A DNA stretch of 64,000 nt from an uncultured Lachnospiraceae bacterium (GTDB lineage: Bacteria > Bacillota > Clostridia > Lachnospirales > Lachnospiraceae): positions 1 to 64,000 of the forward strand of contig CAJTVL010000016.1 in NCBI GenBank assembly GCA_910579425.1, given 5' to 3'. The notes beneath the pieces are model-generated. The model made no database searches. It saw only the letters and a program-made list of their open reading frames with translations, and was not told the DNA's origin. The position numbers were made by a program, and so were the translations under genes. Shown one piece after another: positions 41,249-51,146 of this stretch; positions within the stretch are counted from its first letter, which is position 1; each line of letters begins with the position of its first letter.

Positions 41249-43960
41249 ATGGGAATGGTGCATTATGATTCTGTCTTGCAGAATACAGTTATGGTCGTAG
41301 CCCGGGAAATAAGTAAAACTCAAAGGGATGAGGCATATATAATTCAGAATGTCTATGGGGAAATTTTGATATATGTCAAAACCGAAAATGATAAAGTGAT
41401 AAAGCAACTGGAAGATTTACTGACAGCAAAAATCGGTAAGTGGCTAAGCGGCTGTGAGAAATACGGCGAAAATTTTTTTGTTATCTCGGAGATAGATTCC
41501 TGGAAAAGAAGTGCGGAGCCTATACAGGAAAGGGTATGGGTTCTTGAGAAATACCTTACAAACCTGTATTGGGATGGAAAAAGCAGAAGAACAAGCAGCA
41601 AAGAACGAAAAAGCAGGAGGGTCTGTTTTTATTCTTTTAAGGGAGGCGTGGGCCGGACAACGGCTGTGGTCTTATCTGCGATTGAACTTGCAAGACAGGG
41701 AAAAAAGATTGTGATTGTTGATTTTGATTTGGAAGCCCCTGGTATAGCCAGCCTTTTTCCAGAGGAAAGCATGTCTCAATATGGCCTGTTGGATTTCCTG
41801 CTGGAAAGTAATGTTTATGATTCAGAGATAAAGATTGATGAATATATTTACTCCGTGGGAGAAGATTGTAATGTCGATAAAGCGGGGGGCGAGATTTATG
41901 TTATGCCTGCCTATGGTAAAGTGACGAAAAATAATGCTGATTTATATCGAAAGGGCATTATGAGATTTGATTTGGACACACCGGCATATGAGAAAGAAAT
42001 TACACCTGTAGATAATCTATTGGCTATGCTGGATGGATTTCTTGATCCTGACTATATTTTTATAGATACAAGGTCAGGGATTCATCAAATTGGCGGAATG
42101 ACATTGACGAGATATACAGATTTGGCATTATTGTTTTTTTATGGGAGCCCACAGAATACGGCGGGAATGAAAATGACAATCCCTATCCTGAAAAAAGGTC
42201 AAATTCCCTTTGTGATGATCAATTCCAAGGTTCCTGTAAATGAACAACTGGCAGAGCAGGAAAAGAGAATCTATTTGGAGGGGGCCTATGATGCGTTGAA
42301 ATTATGTGATAACAGGTATTCAAACGAGGAAATTGCTATGGAGGATGATTCGGCTGATCATTATCCGATTGATGTAGAATATAATGTTGCGTTGGAAGTC
42401 ATTAATAATATTGATCAGTTGTTACGGGTATGGGAGGAACAACGAAGGCCCTATGGAGCCATTACAAATGCAATTTTGGATACATTATCGGATGAATATG
42501 TAGATTTAAGTAATTTAAGTTTTGACGATCCGGAATCACAGCAACAGATTATAGACGTTTTTTCAGAGATAATGGGAGGGCTGGAAACAGCGGCGGCCGA
42601 AGACGAATTTGCGTCAATACGGGATTTGACCGACAATTTTTATCCGCTAAAAGCTTATATATTCATTTTTGATCCCAGGAAATTCTTAGTTTTGGGGCAA
42701 AAGGGTGTAGGAAAAACAGCATTGTTTAATGCATTAAAAGATAATGATTATGCGAAAGCGCTGGCGAAGTATCTGGACGTGTCTACGAGCCAATATGAGA
42801 ATACGGAATGGATCGTTGGGACTTCGCAGACAACAAACTATGTAGATATTTTTTCCTGTCTTAAAAATGAAGAACAAAAAATAAGAGCCTTTCTGTATTA
42901 CATGGCAGTGTCTATTCTAGTTGAGAAGGATGGTAGTTTAATGGAATTAATAGAAGAGAAACTGTCAGGGCTTTTTGAAAAAGCATTTGAAGTGTCAAGG
43001 TGTGTCATGCTTACCCAGGAGACAGCCTATATGCTCAATCGCCTTTTGCAGAAAATTAATGATAAATATGCATCTCAAAATAAAGTGGTTACCATTATAT
43101 ATGATTCGCTGGATCGTACCGTCGCGCCGAAGGAGAGGCCGGCATTTGTAAGCGCTCTGATTGATATGTGGTACATGAATGAAAGCACCATGCAGAATAT
43201 CCGCAGTAAAATATTTTTAAGGAAGGATATATACGATAGAGAGGTGAAGGTATCTGATAAGGTTAAGCTGAAAAATTACTCAACCACAATCGGTTGGGAG
43301 TATGACCAGCTTTTTGCCATGATTTGGAAGCGTGCGATAAGCAAATCACAGCAAATGAGAATCCTTTTTGAAAAAATAACCGCAAAAAGCTTTATTGAGC
43401 CTGAGGGCTTGGGAGTAATTCCTAATGTTACGGAAACGGAAAACAGAAAATTACTCTCAGCTTTGATCGGCGTAAAAATGGGAAGTGGGAACAAAGCGTC
43501 CACGTATAATTGGTTCGGAAACAGATTGGCGGATACACAAGGGGTGATTGTACCGCGAAGTATGATTGATATTTTTGCAAAGGCAGCGGCAAAGGAGACC
43601 GAATTAAGAAAAGGTAAGACAGGCAGTGTATCCAGAAGCATTTTAAGGCCTCGTTGCTTTGAAGAGGCTTTACCGGAAGTATCTGAAAAACGGGTAACAG
43701 ATATGAAAGAGGAGTTCGTTGAATACGCGTCTTTTTTGGAAAATTTAAAAGATACGCTTCAGCGCTCGCCGGTTGACGAGAAAACATTTTGCGATGCTTT
43801 GATGAAAGCCGGATTTGATAACCCAAGAGAGGAAATCAGAAATTTAGTTAATATAGGAATTGTAAGACAATACCAAAGGAAGCTGTCAGATCCGATCAGG
43901 TATCATTTCCCAGATATTTATTTAAGGGGGCTTGGTTTGCAGAGGGCTGGAATGAAATAA
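41249..43960 (+). CDS. Two-NTPase protein: ParA/MinD-like plus AAA/STAND-like
   Basis: 903 residues. An N-terminal domain (1-120) of unknown type. A ParA/MinD-like NTPase follows: CFYSFKGGVGRTTAVVLSAI (deviant Walker A, residues 131-138, Arg where ParA has the second Lys) and IVIVDFDLEAPG, then DYIFIDTRSGIHQ. The second NTPase has FLVLGQKGVGKTALFNAL (Walker A 483-490), a Walker-B-like VVTIIYDSLDR (613-623) and KIFLRKDIYDRE (654-665), as in Sll1717-type P-loop ATPases. The end looks winged-helix-like. The gene is AT-rich relative to its neighbours. A sensor/switch for the HEPN partner is the likeliest role (inference). Confidence 0.75.
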   Translation: MGMVHYDSVLQNTVMVVAREISKTQRDEAYIIQNVYGEILIYVKTENDKVIKQLEDLLTAKIGKWLSGCEKYGENFFVISEIDSWKRSAEPIQERVWVLEKYLTNLYWDGKSRRTSSKERKSRRVCFYSFKGGVGRTTAVVLSAIELARQGKKIVIVDFDLEAPGIASLFPEESMSQYGLLDFLLESNVYDSEIKIDEYIYSVGEDCNVDKAGGEIYVMPAYGKVTKNNADLYRKGIMRFDLDTPAYEKEITPVDNLLAMLDGFLDPDYIFIDTRSGIHQIGGMTLTRYTDLALLFFYGSPQNTAGMKMTIPILKKGQIPFVMINSKVPVNEQLAEQEKRIYLEGAYDALKLCDNRYSNEEIAMEDDSADHYPIDVEYNVALEVINNIDQLLRVWEEQRRPYGAITNAILDTLSDEYVDLSNLSFDDPESQQQIIDVFSEIMGGLETAAAEDEFASIRDLTDNFYPLKAYIFIFDPRKFLVLGQKGVGKTALFNALKDNDYAKALAKYLDVSTSQYENTEWIVGTSQTTNYVDIFSCLKNEEQKIRAFLYYMAVSILVEKDGSLMELIEEKLSGLFEKAFEVSRCVMLTQETAYMLNRLLQKINDKYASQNKVVTIIYDSLDRTVAPKERPAFVSALIDMWYMNESTMQNIRSKIFLRKDIYDREVKVSDKVKLKNYSTTIGWEYDQLFAMIWKRAISKSQQMRILFEKITAKSFIEPEGLGVIPNVTETENRKLLSALIGVKMGSGNKASTYNWFGNRLADTQGVIVPRSMIDIFAKAAAKETELRKGKTGSVSRSILRPRCFEEALPEVSEKRVTDMKEEFVEYASFLENLKDTLQRSPVDEKTFCDALMKAGFDNPREEIRNLVNIGIVRQYQRKLSDPIRYHFPDIYLRGLGLQRAGMK

Positions 43961-44011
43961 AACCGCTTATCAATTGAGCGCTTATGCAGGCAGGAGGAGC
44001 AAAAAGCCCTC

Positions 44012-45589
44012 CTACCGTTCCCCCATATCCTGCGACGGCGTCCTGCCCGTCTTTTGCTTATAGATCCGCAGGAAATAATTATAATTGCGAAAGCCTGTCT
44101 GCTCGGCAATGGATTTCAGGTCTGCATCCGTATTGCGGATCAGCTCCCTGGCGCGCTCAATCCGGTAGCGGTTCAGGTAATCCACAAAGGAGATTTCCAG
44201 CTCTTCCTTAAAAAGCCTTGATAAATGGGTGGGGGAGAGATGGAGCAGTCCGGCCGCAGAGCTTAAGGAAATATCCTGGGGATAATTTTCATGGATAAAC
44301 AACAGGGCCTTCTGGATATGGGGAGAATATTTCCGGCTTCCATATCCGGGGGCCTGTGCCATGATTTCTTTGAAATAATTGACGAGAAACTGATCGATGT
44401 CCCTGGGAGGAAGGGCTGCCAGTTTCGCCTTTGCATAATCGGGGTTGGCGTTCCAGGATACCTCCATCTGCTGATGCTGCTGGAAGCGCATCCCGATTTG
44501 AAGAAGCTGCCGTATCATGTTTTGGGGGATTTTTCCGCCGTCGCCTTTATACTTTTTGAATATTTCTTTTAGCTGTGTTTCTACCTGGCCGAAATCCAGG
44601 GCGGTCAGGGAGTTCATCAGGGATTTTTCCTCCTGCATATCCAATTCACCGTTTGATTCGTCTTTTTTGTATTCCGGAGCCTGCCCTGCCGGGAGGCCGG
44701 AAAAAGAGCGCTGTTCCAGCCGGGATGAGGTCTGTCTGCAGATCCGTCCAAGGGAGGAAATGTCGGTAAAAATGTCGCTGAGCTCGTAGATGGCGGACAC
44801 TCCCAAAAGCTTACGGATATTTGTTATGATCAGCCGGACGGCCTGTATGGCATGTTCTAAGAGCTGCCTTGTGCTGGCCTGTTTGTCATAAGAAAACAGG
44901 AGGACAAACTGCCCGTAGCCCACATGGGTAATCAGGCCGCCCTGAAGGGCGTTTAAAATGTTGCCGGAGATGGTCAGAATGGAGTCGATCATCTTCTGAC
45001 GTTCCACCTGGGGGGAGAAATGGGTGATCAGAATAAAATTATTCACCTGTACCACGGCAAGAGCGTGGCTGACAGAGGAGGAAAAATCCCTCTGGGACGT
45101 CATATAAGCCTGTTCTTTGGGGCTGACGGGCCTTGAATGAATCAGGCTGCTTAAATAGTTCTGCTTTGCCACGGCAGTGAAGTAGGACATGCGCAGGCTG
45201 GAATCGTCCTCCTTTTTTATGAGCTGGGACATTTCCTTTAACTTGGACAAAAGGGTGGGGGCGTCAAGCTGATGCTTTAACAGATAATCGTAAGCGCCGT
45301 AGTGAAGGGCGCTGCGCACAAAGGAAAAGGTGTCATAGTTACTCAGGATCAGCACCTTCACAGGGATTTTCCGCTGCTGGATTTCTCTGGTCACATCCAC
45401 ACCGTTTTTATCGGGCATATCAATATCCAGGATCAGAATATCAGGCTTTAATTCTTCCAGCAGGGTAAGGGCCTGGCACCCGCCCATAGCCTGTCCTGCA
45501 ATTTCGTAGCCATTCGCGTTCCAGTCGATTAAACCGCAGATTCGGTTCAGGGATAATATATCGTCGTCAGCCAAAAGAATTTGTATCAT
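44012..45589 (-). CDS. Response regulator with AraC-type DNA-binding domain (YesN-like)
   Basis: 525 residues. Receiver domain at the start (IQILLADDDILSLNRICGLI; phospho-Asp55 in LILDIDMPDKNG; Lys in the KVLILSNYDTF loop region), a long middle part and two AraC helix-turn-helix units at the end (LSSAAGLLHLSPTHLSRLFK, then IERARELIRNTDADLKSIAE and TGFRNYNYFLRIYKQKTGRT). GAGGAG precedes the ATG. The start overlaps the kinase gene's end by 23 bp. With the kinase it should control the divergent transporter operon in response to an extracellular sugar. Confidence 0.93.
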   Translation of the reverse strand: MIQILLADDDILSLNRICGLIDWNANGYEIAGQAMGGCQALTLLEELKPDILILDIDMPDKNGVDVTREIQQRKIPVKVLILSNYDTFSFVRSALHYGAYDYLLKHQLDAPTLLSKLKEMSQLIKKEDDSSLRMSYFTAVAKQNYLSSLIHSRPVSPKEQAYMTSQRDFSSSVSHALAVVQVNNFILITHFSPQVERQKMIDSILTISGNILNALQGGLITHVGYGQFVLLFSYDKQASTRQLLEHAIQAVRLIITNIRKLLGVSAIYELSDIFTDISSLGRICRQTSSRLEQRSFSGLPAGQAPEYKKDESNGELDMQEEKSLMNSLTALDFGQVETQLKEIFKKYKGDGGKIPQNMIRQLLQIGMRFQQHQQMEVSWNANPDYAKAKLAALPPRDIDQFLVNYFKEIMAQAPGYGSRKYSPHIQKALLFIHENYPQDISLSSAAGLLHLSPTHLSRLFKEELEISFVDYLNRYRIERARELIRNTDADLKSIAEQTGFRNYNYFLRIYKQKTGRTPSQDMGER

Positions 45590-47384
45590 GGCAAAGCTCC
45601 TCTTTCAGAATAGATTCGTTCTCTTCTCCCGACTCAGTCTCCTCTGCCGGGAAAAACAGATGTACCGTGGTGCCCTGGCCGGGGCTGCTCTGTATGGAAA
45701 AACCGGCGCGGTCTCCGTATTGGAGCAGGAGCCGCTCCTTGATGTTTTTGATGCCTACCCGGAGAAAGGTATTGGAGGATTTTTCCTCCCCTTTCAGGAT
45801 CAGGGCGGTCTGCTCTTTCGTCATTCCGCTTCCGTTGTCGGAAATATCAATTGTAAGTATATCCTGGCCGGTATTCTTATGGCGGCGTACCGTGACACAG
45901 ATAATCCCGTTTTGAAGCTGACCGTTAAAGCCGTGGATGATGGCATTTTCCATAATGGGCTGGAGAATGAGCTTTAAAATCCGGCAGCAGGCAGCGTCTT
46001 TTTCCACATCAAAAGCGATTTCAATATCACAGAGCTGGTTATATTTTTTGATTGCCACAAAGGAGCGGAGATATTCCATCTCCTGTGAGATGGTGATAAA
46101 TTCCTTCTGGTTGGAGATGGAACGCAGCAAGTAGGCGAAGGAGGAAGAGATCTCCTCAATATTGGCGACGTTCTGGATCTGGGCCAGATAGGTGATGGTA
46201 TTCAAGGTGTTGTAAATCATATGAGGGTTGATCTGGGCCTGCAGGGAATTAAATTCCAGAATCCGCTTATTGCGCTCATTTTGCTGGATCTGGCCAAGGA
46301 GCCGCCTGATCCGACGGGACATGGAGATTACCCCCTGGGTGAGCTGCCCTGTCTCGTCGGCGCACCGGACGGGCAGTCTGATTTCTGACCCCGGATCCTC
46401 ACCGAAGTGCAGCACAGCCCGGTTCAGGGCCTTTATATTTCGGGTAAAGGTATATGTGAGAAAGAAAATACCGATGACCGCTGCAATAATAATCAGGAAA
46501 AATACGAGAATAAACAGGAAAATGACCCGGGAGGACTCTGCGAAAACAGAGTCGGAGGAAACCAGTGTGACCACCGAAAGGCCGTTCGTCATAACCGGCA
46601 TCTGAAAAAGCAGGTACTGGGTATTTTCCAGTGTGACAAGGGAGCTGCCATTTTCCAGGGCCCTGGAAAGTTCCGGCAGGATATGGGAATTTGCCGGAGG
46701 CAGGGAGGAATAGACGACCTGGCTGCTATTCTCTAAAATATACAACTGCGTGGTATTATCTTCAAAGGGGCCAAGGAGGGTATCCATATCGCTGACAGGC
46801 ACATCCACCAAGATGGAACCGAGATACTCTCCCTTGCGGTAGAAGCTGCGCCCCAGGGTGATCACGGGATTCTCATCCAGCCCCTCCGACATGCGGTTGA
46901 AAATGACGGGCTTTCCATTGCCCTGGCGTACGCGCAGGAGGATAGGATCAGAGGATTTGAGCATACTGTTGTAATTTGCGCCGGAATGATAGAGATTGTC
47001 GTCATGGCTGGAAACCGTGATCGTATACTTATAGTTTGCATTGGTGGTCAGCAGGGCCAGAAGGCTGTTCAGCGTTTTATAGCCTGTAAACCAGTCGTAG
47101 GAGGGAACCGTGGAGGAATCCGAAAGGATGTCCGTCACATGATAGTCCAGGATCAGGGAGGTGGCGATGTGATCCATCTCCGAGAAGGTAGTGTCAATCT
47201 GGGTCTTGGCATAGCTGATTTTTTCCGTGATATAATCCTGTTCCTTGCTTTTGAGTACGCGGTGCAGGCCGTTCACAAAAAGCGGTATGGTGACGAGCAG
47301 GGGGATAATCAAAAGCAGCAAAAAAGTAACCAGGAATTTGGCGGTGACAGAACGGTTGATTTTAGACAAAAGTGCAGCGATCAT
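45567..47384 (-). CDS. Sensor histidine kinase, YesM-like
   Basis: 605 residues: a first membrane span (about 18-38), an extracellular sensing domain of about 250 residues (dCache-like), a second span (about 290-312), a HAMP segment, then the His_kinase domain with LQAQINPHMIYNTLNTITYL (His388) and an ATPase domain (QPIMENAIIHGFNGQLQNG; DISDNGSGM; RVGIKNIKERLLLQYGD). It is the sensor of the YesN regulator. The start has AAGGAATG upstream. Both are divergent from the binding-protein gene, across 305 bp. Confidence 0.93.
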   Translation of the reverse strand: MIAALLSKINRSVTAKFLVTFLLLLIIPLLVTIPLFVNGLHRVLKSKEQDYITEKISYAKTQIDTTFSEMDHIATSLILDYHVTDILSDSSTVPSYDWFTGYKTLNSLLALLTTNANYKYTITVSSHDDNLYHSGANYNSMLKSSDPILLRVRQGNGKPVIFNRMSEGLDENPVITLGRSFYRKGEYLGSILVDVPVSDMDTLLGPFEDNTTQLYILENSSQVVYSSLPPANSHILPELSRALENGSSLVTLENTQYLLFQMPVMTNGLSVVTLVSSDSVFAESSRVIFLFILVFFLIIIAAVIGIFFLTYTFTRNIKALNRAVLHFGEDPGSEIRLPVRCADETGQLTQGVISMSRRIRRLLGQIQQNERNKRILEFNSLQAQINPHMIYNTLNTITYLAQIQNVANIEEISSSFAYLLRSISNQKEFITISQEMEYLRSFVAIKKYNQLCDIEIAFDVEKDAACCRILKLILQPIMENAIIHGFNGQLQNGIICVTVRRHKNTGQDILTIDISDNGSGMTKEQTALILKGEEKSSNTFLRVGIKNIKERLLLQYGDRAGFSIQSSPGQGTTVHLFFPAEETESGEENESILKEELCHDTNSFG

Positions 47385-47576
47385 GGCTTACATTCCTTTC
47401 GCAGAGAGCGGCAGAATATTCTGCCACGGTCTGTACAGTTTGAATAAATGTGATATGCTGTATCGGAATTCTATTATAAGAGGTGATGCCTTTTGGGGTC
47501 AAGCGCCGGGGCAAATAAGATAAAATTGTGAAGCATCATGGTAAAATCCGATAGTTTATTCCGGATTTCGGGTTGC

Positions 47577-47645
47577 TATAATTGGGATAGGTAAAAAACA
47601 CAGGCTTTTTCAACCGGGAAATTTCTGCTGACGCACAGATTTCCC
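47577..47645 (+). promoter_or_regulatory. Promoter and leader hairpin of the sugar-transport operon
   Basis: TATAAT at 47577-47582 has only a poor -35 (TTTATT region), as expected for an activated promoter. The leader then folds at 47616-47645 (GGGAAAT with ATTTCCC around CTGCTGACGCACAG). The rest of the 305-bp divergent gap shows no gene. Confidence 0.45.
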
Positions 47646-47689
47646 ACCCGGATGAAAGCGCCGCCAAGAGGCGGCAGAAGGAGGAAGAT

Positions 47690-49345
47690 ATGAAAAGAAA
47701 GAAAGCATTGGCAGTATTGCTGACTCTGGGCATGGCCCTGGGGATGCTCTCAGGCTGCGGCAGTGAGCCCTCGGCAGATAAGGCAGGCCAGCCGGCGGAT
47801 GCCGCAGCAGAAAAAGACACGACAGGAGAAACACAGGAGGCAAAGGGCAGCGAAGGCGACGAAGAAAGCGCCCAGGCAGGGAATGTGAATGCCGAGGGCT
47901 TTCCGATTGTGAACGAACAGATCACGCTCAGGGTATTCGGACAGCAGGGCCCGGTACAGGCCAAGTGGGATACCATGGGGATGTGGAAAAAGTATCAGGA
48001 GATGACCAACATCAATCTGGACTTTACGGACGTGCTTCCGGCGGAGGGCTATGATGAGAAAAAGAGCCTGATGTGGGCCAGCAACGAGTACCCGGATATT
48101 TTCGTGAGGGCACAGCTTAACAATTCGGAAATCGTTAAATACGGCAGCATGGGGATTCTGGCGCCTTTGGAGGATTTGATCCCGGTATATGCCCCGAATA
48201 TGCAAAAGCTTATTGACGAGGATCCGGCGATTCTCTCCAGGATTACCGCGCCGGACGGGCATATCTATGCGCTTCCTGCCGTTTTTACATTGACGGCGGC
48301 CAGAGACGATAAATTCTGGATGAACAAATCCTGGCTGGAACAGGTGGGCAAAGAGGTACCGGAGACGGTGGACGAGCTGGAAGAAGTGCTGCGTTCCTTT
48401 AAGGGCGTTGATTTTAACGGAAACGGAGAAGCAGACGAATATCCCATGGGAATCTCGGACGCGTCGGCCCTGATCCGCCGTTTTGCCGGAGTATGGGGCT
48501 ATCAGTATCAGTTCGGCACCTATCTCGAGGTGAAGGACGGGAAGGTGAGCACCTATCTGACCGACGACGGATTTAAGGAGGAGCTGCAGTGGCTGGCCAA
48601 AATGTACGGGGAAGGGTTGATCGACCCGGAAATCTTTACCCAGGAGTACGCGAAGTACGCGGCAAAGATGGCCGGACAGCAGATGGGACTGTTTTTCAAC
48701 CAGGCGGACGATACCTTTGATTCCAGCAGCTTTGTGGGAATTGCTCCTTTTAAGGGAAAAGCGGACAGACAGTATGTGGAGTCGGCTCCGGCGGCCAGAG
48801 ACAACGGCGTGTTTGCCATCTGTGCGGACTGTGAAAACAAAGAAGCGGCCATGCGCTGGATCGATTATTTCTATGGGTATGAAGGCTCTATCCTGATGCG
48901 CTACGGCGTGGAGGGAGAAAACATGTACTTTGACGAGGAAGGCAAGCCTCATTACAACGACGGCATTCTGGACAGCCCGGAGGGGAGCGGGACGGAGATC
49001 GGCAAATACACCATCTGGCCCGGCGGCGGCGCGCCTCAGTGGGTAAACAACGACAACTGCGAGGCCATTGCCTCCGAAGCAACCCTAAAGGCCCAGGAAG
49101 CGCTGGATCCCTGTCTGCCGGAGCAGATTTATGCGGCTCCCCTGTTAGAGCAGGAGGTTTCCGACAGGCTTTCCGTGCTCTGGACGGATCTGGAAAGCTA
49201 CATGAAGGAGACCACGGCGAAGCTGATCCGCGGGGAACTGAACTTTGAGGGCGATTGGGACACTTATGTGGAGACTATGAATAAAATCGGTCTGGAAGAG
49301 TGGGTTTCCATTTATCAGGCGGCTTATGATGTGATAGGAGAATAA
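47690..49345 (+). CDS. ABC transporter substrate-binding lipoprotein (LplA/YtcQ-like)
   Basis: 551 residues. Signal peptide with lipobox: MKRKKALAVLLTLGMALGML, then SGC (Cys23), a Glu/Ala/Gly-rich linker to about 65, and an extracellular solute-binding domain of family 1 (LRVFGQQGPVQAKWDTMGMW; later DFNGNGEADEYPMGI, a calcium-like loop). Length and pattern fit the large binding proteins of oligosaccharide transporters. AGGAGG precedes the ATG. The permease follows after 3 bases. No ATPase gene is nearby, so the transporter probably uses a shared MsmK-type ATPase. Confidence 0.92.
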   Translation: MKRKKALAVLLTLGMALGMLSGCGSEPSADKAGQPADAAAEKDTTGETQEAKGSEGDEESAQAGNVNAEGFPIVNEQITLRVFGQQGPVQAKWDTMGMWKKYQEMTNINLDFTDVLPAEGYDEKKSLMWASNEYPDIFVRAQLNNSEIVKYGSMGILAPLEDLIPVYAPNMQKLIDEDPAILSRITAPDGHIYALPAVFTLTAARDDKFWMNKSWLEQVGKEVPETVDELEEVLRSFKGVDFNGNGEADEYPMGISDASALIRRFAGVWGYQYQFGTYLEVKDGKVSTYLTDDGFKEELQWLAKMYGEGLIDPEIFTQEYAKYAAKMAGQQMGLFFNQADDTFDSSSFVGIAPFKGKADRQYVESAPAARDNGVFAICADCENKEAAMRWIDYFYGYEGSILMRYGVEGENMYFDEEGKPHYNDGILDSPEGSGTEIGKYTIWPGGGAPQWVNNDNCEAIASEATLKAQEALDPCLPEQIYAAPLLEQEVSDRLSVLWTDLESYMKETTAKLIRGELNFEGDWDTYVETMNKIGLEEWVSIYQAAYDVIGE

Positions 49346-49348
49346 ACC

Positions 49349-50242
49349 TTGAAGAAAATCAAAAGTAAATGGCAGCTTCTTTTCATGTTTGCATTCCCGC
49401 TGCTCTGGTATCTAATCTTTTGCTACGTCCCTATGTACGGGCTCCAGCTTGCCTTTCGGGATTACAACCCCAGGCTTGGCTATTTAAGGAGCCCCCTTGT
49501 GGGGCTGAGGTGGTTTCAGCAGTTTTTTTCCTCCTATTATTGGAAGGACGCCGTCTGGAACACCTTTTCCATCAGTCTGTATTCCATATTGATCGGATTT
49601 CCCATCCCCATCCTTTTGGCCATCATCATCAATGAGCTGCAGGGAAAGAGATTTAAAAAGGTGCTGCAGAATATCACCTATATTCCTCATTTTATTTCCA
49701 CCGTGGTACTGTGCGGTATGCTGTATCTCTTCCTCTCCCCTCAGTACGGGATTGTCAACACCTTTCTCGGAATGTTCGGGATAGAGCCTGTGGGCTTTTT
49801 GGAATCCTCCAAATATTTTAAGGGGGTCTATGTGGCGTCGGAGATCTGGCAGGAAAGCGGGTGGAGCTCCATTATTTATATTGCCGCCCTGGCAGGCATT
49901 GATCCTGCCCTGTACGAGGCGGCCAAGATCGACGGAGCAGGGAGAATCAAGCGGATCTGGCATGTATCCCTGCCGGGGATCGTCCCGACCATCGTAACCC
50001 TTCTTATTCTGAAGATCGGGCAGATTATGAGCATCGGATTTGAAAAGGCTTATATCCTGCAAAATGATTTGAACCTGAAATCCAGCGAGATCATATCAAC
50101 CCTAATTTATAAGCAGGGAATTCTCCAGGGCAATGTGGGGTACGCCACGGCTCTTGGACTGATGAATTCCTGCCTGAACCTGCTTCTGATCGTGCTGGCA
50201 AACAAGTTCTGCAAAAAGTTTTTTGAGACAAGTCTCTGGTAA
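49349..50242 (+). CDS. Sugar ABC transporter permease (LplB-like)
   Basis: 297 residues with six membrane spans. The family motif of the ATPase-contact loop is YEAAKIDGAGRIKRIWHVSL, typical of binding-protein-dependent permeases. The start is close to the binding-protein stop. It reads TTG at 49349-49351 (GAATAAACCTTGAAGAAA); no ATG is in a better position, though the Shine-Dalgarno site is weak, so translation may be coupled to the gene before. Confidence 0.93.
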   Translation: MKKIKSKWQLLFMFAFPLLWYLIFCYVPMYGLQLAFRDYNPRLGYLRSPLVGLRWFQQFFSSYYWKDAVWNTFSISLYSILIGFPIPILLAIIINELQGKRFKKVLQNITYIPHFISTVVLCGMLYLFLSPQYGIVNTFLGMFGIEPVGFLESSKYFKGVYVASEIWQESGWSSIIYIAALAGIDPALYEAAKIDGAGRIKRIWHVSLPGIVPTIVTLLILKIGQIMSIGFEKAYILQNDLNLKSSEIISTLIYKQGILQGNVGYATALGLMNSCLNLLLIVLANKFCKKFFETSLW

Positions 50243-50257
50243 AAGAAAGGAGCCGTC

Positions 50258-51142
50258 ATGTGGAAAAAGAAAAGCAAAGGGGATAGGGCCTTTGACATTA
50301 CACTGGTGGTGATCAGCATTCTGATCATCCTTGTGATCGCTTATCCCCTGTATTTTGTAGTGATCGCCTCCTTCAGTCAGCCGGAGGCCGTGCTGGGGGG
50401 CAAGCTCCGGTTCCTGCCGGTGGGATTTAATCTGGAATCCTATCAGATGGTACTTACGGAGCCCAAGGTCTGGACGGGGTATCGGAACACCATTTTATAT
50501 ACGGTGCTGGGAACCTGCATCAACCTGGTGCTGACCACCCTGGCGGCATATCCTCTCTCGAGGAAGGATATGCCCTTTCGTGGCCTCCTTACCTTTGTGG
50601 CCTCCTTTACCATGCTCTTTGGAGGAGGGATGATTCCGGTCTATCTGGTGGTGAGAGGCCTGAAGCTTACCGACAGTATCTGGGCCATGGTAATCCCCAA
50701 TGCCCTGGCTACCTACAATATGCTGGTGATGAAAAATTATTTCCAGAGCAGTATTCCGGAGGAGCTGCAGGAGGCTGCGGCGATCGACGGGTGTGACCAT
50801 TTCGGGACGCTGATCCGGGTGGTATTGCCCCTTTCCGCGCCGATCATGGCAGTAATCGTGCTGTTTTATGCGGTAGGACACTGGAACGCATTTTTTAACG
50901 CCATCATTTACCTGCGCAATCAGGATTTGTTTCCGTTACAGGTTGTGCTCAGAGACATTTTGCTGCAAAATAGTCTTGAGGCCGTGGGCGGTGACCTGAC
51001 AGGGATGTACGAAAAGGTAATGCGGGGAGAGTCCATGAAGTATGCGCTGATTATTGTGGCAAGCGCACCGGTGATCATGCTCTATCCCTTCGTACAGAAA
51101 TATTTTGTGAAAGGAGTTATGGTGGGAGCCATAAAAGGATAA
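50258..51142 (+). CDS. Sugar ABC transporter permease (LplC/YtcP-like)
   Basis: 294 residues, six spans, with the loop QEAAAIDGCDHFGTLIRVVL. It pairs with the LplB-like gene 15 bp upstream. AAAGGAG precedes the ATG. The C-terminal end FVKGVMVGAIKG is the common end of YtcP-type permeases. Confidence 0.95.
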   Translation: MWKKKSKGDRAFDITLVVISILIILVIAYPLYFVVIASFSQPEAVLGGKLRFLPVGFNLESYQMVLTEPKVWTGYRNTILYTVLGTCINLVLTTLAAYPLSRKDMPFRGLLTFVASFTMLFGGGMIPVYLVVRGLKLTDSIWAMVIPNALATYNMLVMKNYFQSSIPEELQEAAAIDGCDHFGTLIRVVLPLSAPIMAVIVLFYAVGHWNAFFNAIIYLRNQDLFPLQVVLRDILLQNSLEAVGGDLTGMYEKVMRGESMKYALIIVASAPVIMLYPFVQKYFVKGVMVGAIKG

Positions 51143-51146
51143 CCAT

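Noticed and set aside
42451..43826. Minus-strand frames inside the double-NTPase gene as extra defence genes
   Set aside because: They are short antisense shadows without Shine-Dalgarno sites or motifs.
47750..48952. 400-codon open frame on the minus strand
   Set aside because: Antisense to the solute-binding lipoprotein; Arg/His/Leu-rich composition without recognisable motifs.
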